DNA of 41,395 nucleotides from Marinobacterium sp. xm-d-530. GTDB lineage: Bacteria > Pseudomonadota > Gammaproteobacteria > Pseudomonadales > Balneatricaceae. The notes beneath the pieces are model-generated. The model was not told the DNA's origin, ran no database searches, and was given only the letters and a program-made list of their open reading frames with translations. The position numbers and the translations under genes were made by a program. This document shows positions 30,047-38,433 of the stretch, piece after piece. Within the stretch, counting starts at the first letter, position 1. The number at the start of each line of letters is the position of its first letter. Location of the stretch: the NCBI GenBank assembly GCA_949499045.1, contig CATEEE010000259.1, positions 1 through 41,395 of the forward strand, given 5' to 3'.

Positions 30047-30756
30047 TGGTATCAGGTAACGAGAAAATTCGCATACAAAATCTCCATGCTTTTTACGGTG
30101 AGTCTCATATTCTTCACGGCATTGATTTGCATGTTTTGCAGGGTGAGCTAGTGACACTGCTTGGCAGAAATGGTTCAGGTCGATCCACTACCTTGCGCTC
30201 GATCATGAACATGGTGGGTCGAAGAACTGGAAGTATCAATATAAACGGTTCCGAAACTCTTGATTTACCAGCTCATCGAATTGCGCACTTGGGTGTTGGG
30301 TATTGTCCAGAAGAGCGTGGAATATTTTCAAGTTTAAATGTAGAAGAGAATTTGTTGCTTCCACCAACCGTCAGAAGTGACGGCATGTCCGTGGATGAAA
30401 TATATGAGGTGTTTCCCAATCTTTTTGAAAGAAGATTCAGTCAGGGTACTCGTCTTTCAGGTGGTGAACAGCAGATGTTGGCCATAGCCCGCATTCTCCG
30501 TTCGGGCGCAAATATTCTTCTTCTTGATGAAATTACTGAAGGCCTGGCGCCGGTGATTGTCAAAAAGCTCGGCGATGTCTTACTTGAACTAAAGAAACGT
30601 GGTCTAACGGTTTTATTGGTCGAGCAAAATTTTCGATTTGCGGCACCTATTGCTGACAGACACTATGTGGTTGAGCATGGCCATATTGTTGAAGAAGTCC
30701 GCAAAGATGAGCTTGAAGCAAAAACACCTCTTTTAAATACACTGTTAGGTGTGTAA
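30046..30756 (+). CDS. livF: Branched-chain amino acid-type ABC transporter ATP-binding protein (GTG start overlapping livG)
   Basis: 236 aa; LLGRNGSGRSTTLRSIMN, LSGGEQQMLAIARILRSGANILLLDEITEGLAP, VLLVEQNFRFA. Confidence 0.92.
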   Translation: MVSGNEKIRIQNLHAFYGESHILHGIDLHVLQGELVTLLGRNGSGRSTTLRSIMNMVGRRTGSININGSETLDLPAHRIAHLGVGYCPEERGIFSSLNVEENLLLPPTVRSDGMSVDEIYEVFPNLFERRFSQGTRLSGGEQQMLAIARILRSGANILLLDEITEGLAPVIVKKLGDVLLELKKRGLTVLLVEQNFRFAAPIADRHYVVEHGHIVEEVRKDELEAKTPLLNTLLGV

Positions 30757-30849
30757 CGAACCATGTTGTTTGTGAATTTTTCGCGAGCAACCGGTAACAA
30801 CTATGTCGGCCCTGGGTCTCATAAATATAAAAACGAGAAGGAAAATTGT

Positions 30850-32064
30850 ATGAAATCAATTAAACCCCAAATGCTAGCGTCCGCGATCGGTGCTGCAATT
30901 TCAATATCAGCGGCTAATGCGGCTGGAATTAGCGGAGATACTGTTAAAATTGGTGTTCTTGCAGATATGGGCGGCGTTTATGCTGATATCTGTGGAGCTG
31001 GCTGTGTAACAGCAGTTGAAATGGCAGTTGAGGATTTCGGCGGCAGCGTTTTAGGAAAACCAATTGAAATCGTTAGTGCTGATGACCAGAACAAAGCCGA
31101 TGTCGGTGCAGCTATTGCTAGAAAATGGCTAGACACCGAAGACGTTGATGCAATTACTGGACTTGTTGCTTCATCCGTTACCGGAGCAGTAACCGAAATT
31201 ACAAAGGAAAAGGGCAAACTAGCGCTAATTTCCACCTCCGCTTCTCACGCTTTTACAACGAAAGCTTGTTCGCCATACAACGCTCACTGGACATATAACG
31301 TAGTTGCCCTGGCAAACGGTACTGTTAAACCGATGGTGCAATCTGGTAAGAAAAAATGGTTCTTTATTACTGCAGATTATGCATTTGGTCATGCTCTGGA
31401 GGGGGTCGCAAGCAAGGTTGTAGCTGAAAATGGTGGTGAGGTTGTAGGTACTGCGCGTGCGCCACTTGGAACAACTGACTTCTCATCATTTGTTCTTCAA
31501 GCTCAATCATCAGGTGCTGATGTTGTAGCGCTTGCAAATGCTGGTTCAGATTTCGTTAACTCACTTCAGTCTGCCGTTGAATTTGGTCTTACTGAAACTA
31601 CCGATGTGGCAGGACTGTTGGTATTTACGCCAAATGCACAGGCGCTCGATCCTGAAGTTGCAGGTGGTATGCGTTTAACGACGGGCTTCTATTGGGATCT
31701 TGATGATCAGACACGCGCGTGGTCTAAACGTTTCAAAGAACGTCATGGTTCGATTCCTGCTATGGGACAGGCGGGTGCTTACTCGATGACCACACATTAC
31801 CTTAATGCTATCAAGGAAGCCGGTACAGATGAAGCTGAAGCGGTTATGGCAGTTATGAAACAAAACAAGCCTAACGACTTCTTTGCCAGAAACGCTTATC
31901 TTCGCGCAGATGGAAGAATGGTACACGATATGTATCAAGTTCGTATTAAAAATGGATCTGAGCGAAGCAATCCAGACGATATTTTCGAGGTTGAAAAGGT
32001 CATTCCTGGTGAGGAAGCCTTCGGACCAATGTTGGATCAGTGTAACTTCGTAGCTTCGAAGTAA
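30850..32064 (+). CDS. Branched-chain amino acid-type ABC transporter substrate-binding protein
   Basis: Signal-peptide-like MKSIKPQMLASAIGAAISISAANA followed by GDTVKIGVLADMGGVYADICGAGCVTAVEMAVEDFGG (Leu/Ile/Val-binding family). Start moved to 30850, with GAGAAGG upstream. Confidence 0.92.
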   Translation: MKSIKPQMLASAIGAAISISAANAAGISGDTVKIGVLADMGGVYADICGAGCVTAVEMAVEDFGGSVLGKPIEIVSADDQNKADVGAAIARKWLDTEDVDAITGLVASSVTGAVTEITKEKGKLALISTSASHAFTTKACSPYNAHWTYNVVALANGTVKPMVQSGKKKWFFITADYAFGHALEGVASKVVAENGGEVVGTARAPLGTTDFSSFVLQAQSSGADVVALANAGSDFVNSLQSAVEFGLTETTDVAGLLVFTPNAQALDPEVAGGMRLTTGFYWDLDDQTRAWSKRFKERHGSIPAMGQAGAYSMTTHYLNAIKEAGTDEAEAVMAVMKQNKPNDFFARNAYLRADGRMVHDMYQVRIKNGSERSNPDDIFEVEKVIPGEEAFGPMLDQCNFVASK

Positions 32065-32077
32065 TCTGACCTACATT

Positions 32078-32105
32078 AGCTGATGGGCATTCCTGCCCAT
32101 CAGCT
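32078..32105 (+). terminator. Strong hairpin between substrate-binding protein and permease genes (attenuator or mRNA-stabilising)
   Basis: Perfect 12-bp stem AGCTGATGGGCA-TTCC-TGCCCATCAGCT followed by CAATTTTC. Confidence 0.65.
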
Positions 32106-32126
32106 CAATTTTCAAGGGATAGAGCA

Positions 32127-33014
32127 ATGGCGTCACTCCTCGACATCAATCTTTTTGGTCTTTTTGGTCAACTTTTAGTTGGTCTCATCAACGGATCTTT
32201 TTATGCGCTTTTAAGTCTTGGTCTAGCAATAATTTTCGGACTTCTGAAGATTATCAACTTTGCCCATGGTGCCCTCTACATGTTAGGTGCTTTTTTGGCT
32301 TGGATGGCGTTGCAGTATTTTGGAATTAATTATTGGGTCGCGATTATTGTTGTCCCCATAATTGTCGCCGCAATTGGTATTTTGATTGAACGGATATTAT
32401 TACGACCAATTTCCAACGAAGATCATTTATATAGCCTACTACTGACATTTGGAGTGGGTCTTATATTCCAGGGGGTTTTTACCCACATCTTCGGGTCATC
32501 AGGCCTATCCTACAAAATACCACCAGAGTTGAAAGGTGGTTTTAAATTACCTTTTATGTACCTCCCAACTTACAGAGGGTGGATCATCTTTGTTTCTCTT
32601 CTTGTGTGCGGGCTAACCTGGTACATGATAGAGAAAACAAAACTTGGTGCTTATCTTCGTGCCGGTACAGAGGATCCCAAGTTGATGCAAGCCTTCGGGA
32701 TTAATGTTCCACTAATTGTGACCTTAACGTTTGGTTTTGGTGTTGGGCTGGCTGGCTTGGCGGGTGTTTTAGCCGCGCCAATCTACTCAGTATCCCCTTA
32801 CATGGGTTCTAACCTACTAATAGTAGTCTTCGCAATCGTAGTAATTGGTGGAATGGGTTCTATCGGTGGAGCAATAATTACGGGCTTAATAATGGGAATA
32901 CTTGAAGGCCTCACTAAGTACTTTTACCCAGAGGCATCAACGACCATTATTTTTGTTGTCATGGTGATTGTTTTGTTGATAAAGCCAGCAGGCTTGTTTG
33001 GTAAAGAGAATTAG
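32127..33014 (+). CDS. livH: Branched-chain amino acid-type ABC transporter permease
   Basis: 295 aa, hydrophobic; GLINGSFYALLSLGLAIIFGLLKIINFAHGALYMLGAF, FGVGLAGLAGVLAAPI. Confidence 0.93.
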   Translation: MASLLDINLFGLFGQLLVGLINGSFYALLSLGLAIIFGLLKIINFAHGALYMLGAFLAWMALQYFGINYWVAIIVVPIIVAAIGILIERILLRPISNEDHLYSLLLTFGVGLIFQGVFTHIFGSSGLSYKIPPELKGGFKLPFMYLPTYRGWIIFVSLLVCGLTWYMIEKTKLGAYLRAGTEDPKLMQAFGINVPLIVTLTFGFGVGLAGLAGVLAAPIYSVSPYMGSNLLIVVFAIVVIGGMGSIGGAIITGLIMGILEGLTKYFYPEASTTIIFVVMVIVLLIKPAGLFGKEN

Positions 33015-33022
33015 GAGCAATC

Positions 33023-33952
33023 ATGCTGAATATATCTAAATCCACTCTGATACTCGTTGTACTTGGCCTGATTGCACCCTATGTGCTGTATCCAGTTTTT
33101 GTTATGAAAATTTTATGCTTTGGTTTGTTTGCCATGGCTTTTAACTTACTTCTTGGATACGTAGGTCTACTATCATTCGGGCACGCGGCATTTTTAGGAA
33201 CCGGTGGCTACGTTACAGGTTACCTTGTTATGGAAACAGGGCTAAGTCCTGAGCTTGGCATTTTATTCGGGACTATTGCCGCTGGTCTTTTAGGGGCTGT
33301 TTTCGGCAAGCTAGCAGTAAAACGAGAAGGAATTTACTTTGCCATGGTCACTTTGGCACTTGCGCAGCTTGCTTTCTTTTTCTTTCTTCAGGCCCCATTC
33401 ACCGGTGGTGAAGACGGAATGCAGGGCATACCCAGGGGAACGCTCTTTGGCTTTATAGATCTTAATGACAGTTTGAACATGTATTACACGGTACTTGCAG
33501 TCTTTCTTTTCGGTTTTTGGCTCATTAAGAGAACGATCCATTCACCATTTGGCCAGGTTTTAAAAGCTATTAGAGAAAACGAACCTCGCGCTTTATCACT
33601 TGGCTACAATGTTAATGATTACAAATGGGTCGCTTTCATAATATCAGCAAGCCTTGCAGGGTTAGCAGGTTCGACTAAAACGCTTGTTTTCCAATTAGCT
33701 TCACTTACGGATGCTCATTGGCATATGTCTGGTGAAGTAGTGCTTATGACGCTACTCGGAGGCATGGGTACATTATTTGGCCCATTAGTCGGCGCTGCTT
33801 CAGTGGTCACAATCCAAAATTACCTATCCGGTGGCGAGCTGGGTAACTACATCCACATCATTATGGGTGTGATCTTTGTAGTGTGTGTATTGGCTTTCCG
33901 CAGCGGTATTGTTGGTGAGTTTCAAAAATTCATGAAGAAAAATTTTAATTAA
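33023..33952 (+). CDS. livM: Branched-chain amino acid-type ABC transporter permease
   Basis: 309 aa, hydrophobic; FAMAFNLLLGYVGLLSFGHAAFLGTGGYVTGYL, ISASLAGLAGSTKTLVFQLASL, LLGGMGTLFGPLVGA. Confidence 0.93.
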   Translation: MLNISKSTLILVVLGLIAPYVLYPVFVMKILCFGLFAMAFNLLLGYVGLLSFGHAAFLGTGGYVTGYLVMETGLSPELGILFGTIAAGLLGAVFGKLAVKREGIYFAMVTLALAQLAFFFFLQAPFTGGEDGMQGIPRGTLFGFIDLNDSLNMYYTVLAVFLFGFWLIKRTIHSPFGQVLKAIRENEPRALSLGYNVNDYKWVAFIISASLAGLAGSTKTLVFQLASLTDAHWHMSGEVVLMTLLGGMGTLFGPLVGAASVVTIQNYLSGGELGNYIHIIMGVIFVVCVLAFRSGIVGEFQKFMKKNFN

Positions 33953-33957
33953 TATTT

Positions 33958-33982
33958 AGGGGGGTTATCCCCCTCTCTTTTT
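33958..33982 (+). terminator. Rho-independent terminator after livM
   Basis: AGGGGG-GTTAT-CCCCCT stem followed by CTCTTTTT, 6 nt past the livM stop. Confidence 0.8.
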
Positions 33983-33992
33983 AAATATCACA

Positions 33993-34008
33993 TTACGTTT
34001 ACGTAAAC
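33993..34008. promoter_or_regulatory. Candidate LiuR operator TTACGTTTACGTAAAC upstream of the thiolase operon
   Basis: Matches the site at 29026-29041 at 14 of 16 positions; lies between the livM terminator and the thiolase start. Confidence 0.6.
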
Positions 34009-34028
34009 TTTCATTTTGCAGGTGCGTT

Positions 34029-35210
34029 ATGAGTAAAGATCCAATTGTCATTGTTAGTGCTGTCCGAACCCCAATGGGGGGCATGATGGGTGTTTTTAAA
34101 GACGTTAGAGCACCAGATTTGGGTGCCACAGCAATTAATGCAGCCATTAATCGAGCAGGAATTTCTAAAGCTGATATTGATGAAGTGATCATGGGTTGTG
34201 TCCTTCCAGCAGGTCTTGGTCAAGCACCGGCTCGTCAAGCTTCGCGTGCTGCAGGCTTACCGGACGCGACCGGCTGTACAACCATCAACAAGATGTGTGG
34301 TTCTGGGATGAAAGCAGTCATGCTTGCTCATGATCAACTTGCAGCGGGTACAATTGATGTAATGGTTGCAGGTGGTATGGAGAACATGAGCCAAGCGCCA
34401 TATCTATTGCCAAAAGCTCGTGCAGGTATGCGAATGGGACATTCGCAAGTCATAGATCATATGTTTTTTGATGGTCTTGAGGATGCCTATGAAGGTGGTT
34501 TGATGGGACTTTATGCCCAGAAAACTGCAGATGACTATTCAGTCACTCGAGAAGCGATGGATGACTTTGCCATTAATTCATTAGAAAAGGCGCTTGGTGC
34601 GATCGACCGCAAAGAGTTCGTTGAAGAAATTGCACCGGTTAGTGTGAAGACACGAAGAGGTGAGGCACTTATTGAGTTGGATGAACAACCTGGTAATGCC
34701 AGGATAGATAAAATTAGAACTCTCAAACCGGCCTTCAAACAAGATGGAACGGTAACTGCTGCAAATTCCAGTTCGATTTCTGATGGGGCTTCAGCCCTTT
34801 TATTAATGCGCGAATCTACAGCAAAGTCCAAAGGTCTAAAACCTCTGGCTCGAATAGTATCTCATACTACTCATGCTCAGTTGCCCGCTGAGTTCACCAT
34901 TGCGCCTATTGGCGCTATTCAGAAAGCCATCAAAAGAGCCAACTGGGAACTTGATTCAGTAGATTTGTTCGAGATCAATGAAGCTTTTGCGGTTGTAACT
35001 TTGTTAGCGGTCAACGAGCTTGGCCTTGATATCTCCAAGGTTAATGTACGAGGCGGTGCATGTGCGTTGGGACATCCGATCGGCTCAAGTGGTTCTCGTA
35101 TCCTCGTTACTCTGATTCATGCACTTAAGCAAAGTGGCAAAAAACGCGGTCTAGCGTCACTTTGTATTGGCGGTGGCGAAGCAACTGCAATGGCGATTGA
35201 GATGGTTTAA
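34029..35210 (+). CDS. Acetyl-CoA C-acetyltransferase (thiolase)
   Basis: 393 aa; NKMCGSGMKAVMLAHDQL active-site Cys, GGACALGHPIGSSGSRILVTL, CIGGGEATAMAIE. Confidence 0.94.
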   Translation: MSKDPIVIVSAVRTPMGGMMGVFKDVRAPDLGATAINAAINRAGISKADIDEVIMGCVLPAGLGQAPARQASRAAGLPDATGCTTINKMCGSGMKAVMLAHDQLAAGTIDVMVAGGMENMSQAPYLLPKARAGMRMGHSQVIDHMFFDGLEDAYEGGLMGLYAQKTADDYSVTREAMDDFAINSLEKALGAIDRKEFVEEIAPVSVKTRRGEALIELDEQPGNARIDKIRTLKPAFKQDGTVTAANSSSISDGASALLLMRESTAKSKGLKPLARIVSHTTHAQLPAEFTIAPIGAIQKAIKRANWELDSVDLFEINEAFAVVTLLAVNELGLDISKVNVRGGACALGHPIGSSGSRILVTLIHALKQSGKKRGLASLCIGGGEATAMAIEMV

Positions 35211-35223
35211 GGAGTGGGTTCGA

Positions 35224-35985
35224 ATGCAAATTAAGAATAATGTTTTTGTTATTACCGGAGGTGGCCGCGGTTTAGGTCGTGCAATGGCTGAAAGTCTTGC
35301 CAAACAGGGAGCTAGCCTAGCTCTCATCGACCTAAATAATGAGAACCTTCTGGAAGCAACTTCTTCCTGTGAGTCTCTTGGAGGCAAAGCACAGGGATAC
35401 GTTTGTGATATCACGGTCGAGAAAGACGTTGAGGAATGTTTCGTAAAAATTAAAAAAGACTTTGGACAAATCAATGGATTAGTGAATAACGCAGGCTTGA
35501 TGCGTGACGGTATGTTGATCAAAGTGAAAGACGGTGAACTTCAAGCAAAAATGTCTGTTGATCAGTTTCAGTCGGTTGTAAACGTTAATTTGCTGGGTAC
35601 CTTTCTCTGTGGTCGCGAGGCCGCTGCGATTATGGCGACACAGGGAGAGGGAGGGGTCATTGTTAATATCTCTTCAGTTTCACGAGCTGGCAATATCGGG
35701 CAGACCAATTACTCAGCTACAAAGTCTGCGGTAGCAACAATGGTTACAAGCTGGGCGGGTGAGTTGGCACGCCACGGAATTAGGGTGGGTGGTATCGCTC
35801 CAGGGGTCATTGCCACTGAGATGACAGCACAAATGAAACCTGAAGCGATAGATCGGATGATATCGGCTGTACCCCTTCGTCGATTGGGTGAGACAGCTGA
35901 GATGGCTCATACTCTTCAATACATCATAGAAAATGACTTTTTTACCGGCCGTATCATAGAAATGGATGGCGGATTGAGAATTTAG
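35224..35985 (+). CDS. Short-chain dehydrogenase/reductase
   Basis: FVITGGGRGLGRAMAESLAKQGA, VNNAG, SSVSRAGNIGQTNYSATKSA (YxxxK). Start moved from the ORF-track 35167 to the internal ATG at 35224, which does not overlap the thiolase. Confidence 0.92.
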   Translation: MQIKNNVFVITGGGRGLGRAMAESLAKQGASLALIDLNNENLLEATSSCESLGGKAQGYVCDITVEKDVEECFVKIKKDFGQINGLVNNAGLMRDGMLIKVKDGELQAKMSVDQFQSVVNVNLLGTFLCGREAAAIMATQGEGGVIVNISSVSRAGNIGQTNYSATKSAVATMVTSWAGELARHGIRVGGIAPGVIATEMTAQMKPEAIDRMISAVPLRRLGETAEMAHTLQYIIENDFFTGRIIEMDGGLRI

Positions 35986-36007
35986 TTAAATATATGAGGA
36001 AAATGGC

Positions 36008-36466
36008 ATGCGCTATTTTGATGATTTCTTTATAGGCGAACGTTTGGAAGGGGGAAGTGCCACTTTATCAGAGGCACAAATTATCGATTTCGCGATGATG
36101 TACGATCCTCAGAGTTTCCACGTTGATAATCAGGCTGCAGCCGAAAGTCACTTTGGAGGTCTAATAGCCAGTGGATTTCAAACAATTGCCCTCTGTTTTA
36201 GATTGTTTATTCAAAGGGATCATTTCCGCGCATGCTCCATGGGTGGCCCCGCGATCGATGAGCTACGTTTCATCATTCCGGTTAGACCAGGCGATACTCT
36301 TCGAAGTGAGGCTGAAATCTTAGAACTCACCCCGTCTCGATCCAAGCCTGACGTTGGAATTGTTCGTTACCGAATAGTGGGCACCAATCAACATAAAGAG
36401 AAGGTTGTGAGTTACGTAGTTACTAATATGCTTAAACGACAACCTACTGACGAGCATAAGCGTTAA
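36008..36466 (+). CDS. MaoC-like acyl dehydratase
   Basis: 152 aa; FAMMYDPQSFHVDNQAAAESHFGGLIASGFQT, VRPGDTLRSEAEILELTPSRSKPDVGIV. Confidence 0.88.
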   Translation: MRYFDDFFIGERLEGGSATLSEAQIIDFAMMYDPQSFHVDNQAAAESHFGGLIASGFQTIALCFRLFIQRDHFRACSMGGPAIDELRFIIPVRPGDTLRSEAEILELTPSRSKPDVGIVRYRIVGTNQHKEKVVSYVVTNMLKRQPTDEHKR

Positions 36467-36479
36467 TAAGGTTATATTC

Positions 36480-38429
36480 ATGACGAAACTGCTTTGGCAA
36501 CCGACGCAATCACAAATTGAGCAGACCAAAATTTGGAAATTTCAGCAGATTATTAATAAAAAATACTCATTGGAATTAAAAGGTTATGACGAACTTCATA
36601 AGTGGTCTGTAGAAAATGCTGAGAAATTCTGGTCTTGCATTTGGGATATAACTGACGTCAAAGGTCAGAAAGGGCAAGCGCCATATTTATTAGACGCACA
36701 CAAGATGCCAGGTGCTAGATGGTTTCCTCATGCTCAATTGAATTATGCTGAAAACCTTCTTCGGTTTCGTGATGATCAGACAGCAATCATATTCCGCAAC
36801 GAGAAGGGCATGCGGCAGTGTATAAGTTTTGCCGAGCTGTATACACAAGTCGCACAATGTTCTGCTGCATTGCGTAAGGTTGGCGTTAAAAAGGGGGACG
36901 TGGTTGCTGGTTTTTTACCCAATTTGCCACACACTTGTGTGGCTATGCTTGCTGCAACCAGTTTAGGTGCGGTGTGGACATCTTGCTCTCCTGATTTTGG
37001 CTTTCAGGGTGTTCTTGATCGCTTTGGCCAAGTCAGTCCAAAAATTCTTTTCACCGTCAGCTCTTATCTTTACAACGGCAAGCGAATTGAAACGCTTCAC
37101 AAGAGTCTCGAGCTTGTTGAGGCTATTCCCTCATTAGAGCAGATGGTAGTGATGCCATACCTAGATGAGCCATCTGAAGATTTTGGCATAAGGAAAGTTA
37201 CTCACTGGAACGACTTTATTGATGCACTTGCGACAGACGTTGAGTTTGAACCGATGGCGTTCGATGACCCTCTATACATTATGTACTCATCAGGTACGAC
37301 TGGTCAGCCAAAATGCATAATTCATGGTGTCGGAGGCACACTATTGCAGCACCTCAAGGAGCATCAACTTCATACAGACATTAATCGTAATGATATTTTT
37401 TTCTATTACACCACTTGTGGTTGGATGATGTGGAATTGGCTGGTAAGTGGTCTGGCAACGGGTGCTACGCTGATGTTGTTTGATGGCTCTCCGTTTGCAC
37501 CAACCCCACAGATTTTGTGGGATATGGCTGAGGAAGAGTCTGTTAGTATTTTTGGAACAAGTGCAAAGTATTTAGCAGCACTTGAGAAAGCGGGCGTAAA
37601 GCCTCGTGAGTCTCACAGATTACCGCAACTTCGAGCGGTACTTTCGACTGGTTCACCACTGAGTAACGAAAGCTTTGAGTATGTCTATCGTGATATTAAA
37701 GATGACCTTCTATTGGCTTCTATATCTGGCGGTACAGATATTGTTTCTTGCTTTGCTCTTGGTTGTCCTATTTTGCCTGTGTTTGCCGGCGAACTTCAGT
37801 GCCGCGGTTTAGGGATGGCGGTAGCCATACTTGATGATGGCGGTGAAACTGTTTTGGAACAGAAGGGTGAGCTTGTCTGTACGTCTCCATTTCCCTCTAT
37901 GCCTATTGGTTTTTGGGATGATGCTGATCAGTCCAAATATCACTCAGCTTATTTTGAAAGGTTTGAAAACATATGGGCGCATGGTGACTACGGTGAAATT
38001 ACGGCCCGTGGAGGGTTAATCATCCATGGACGGTCTGATGCTGTATTAAACCCAGGTGGTGTAAGGATTGGTACAGCAGAAATTTATCGTCAGGTTGAGC
38101 GTTTGGATGAAGTTCTTGAGAGTGTCTGCATCGGTCAGCCATGGAAGGATGATACCCGCGTAGTCCTGTTTGTCGTGTTGCGCGATGGTTTTGAACTAGA
38201 CAGTGATCTTAAGCAGAAAATTCGTCAGCAAATTCTGAAAAATACGACTCCCCGCCATGTGCCCGCTGTGATTATTAAGGTTGATGAAATACCTAGAACT
38301 ATCAGTGGAAAGATTGTTGAGCTTGCCGTTAGGAAAACCATTCTGGGTGAGCAGATCAACAATGTAGAAGCTATTGCTAATCCCCAAGCTTTGGATCTAT
38401 TCAGGAATTTACCTGAGTTGGAGAGGTAA
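36480..38429 (+). CDS. aacS: Acetoacetyl-CoA synthetase
   Basis: 649 aa; GARWFPHAQLNYAENLLR, GAVWTSCSPDFGFQGVLDRFGQ, YSSGTTGQPKCIIHGVGGTLLQHLKEH, TTCGWMMWNWLVSGLATGA. Confidence 0.93.
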   Translation: MTKLLWQPTQSQIEQTKIWKFQQIINKKYSLELKGYDELHKWSVENAEKFWSCIWDITDVKGQKGQAPYLLDAHKMPGARWFPHAQLNYAENLLRFRDDQTAIIFRNEKGMRQCISFAELYTQVAQCSAALRKVGVKKGDVVAGFLPNLPHTCVAMLAATSLGAVWTSCSPDFGFQGVLDRFGQVSPKILFTVSSYLYNGKRIETLHKSLELVEAIPSLEQMVVMPYLDEPSEDFGIRKVTHWNDFIDALATDVEFEPMAFDDPLYIMYSSGTTGQPKCIIHGVGGTLLQHLKEHQLHTDINRNDIFFYYTTCGWMMWNWLVSGLATGATLMLFDGSPFAPTPQILWDMAEEESVSIFGTSAKYLAALEKAGVKPRESHRLPQLRAVLSTGSPLSNESFEYVYRDIKDDLLLASISGGTDIVSCFALGCPILPVFAGELQCRGLGMAVAILDDGGETVLEQKGELVCTSPFPSMPIGFWDDADQSKYHSAYFERFENIWAHGDYGEITARGGLIIHGRSDAVLNPGGVRIGTAEIYRQVERLDEVLESVCIGQPWKDDTRVVLFVVLRDGFELDSDLKQKIRQQILKNTTPRHVPAVIIKVDEIPRTISGKIVELAVRKTILGEQINNVEAIANPQALDLFRNLPELER

Positions 38430-38433
38430 GCAA

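Noticed and set aside
33311-34238. Minus-strand ORFs over livM and the thiolase start
   Set aside because: Shadows; they also cover the terminator/operator region, which is better explained as regulatory.
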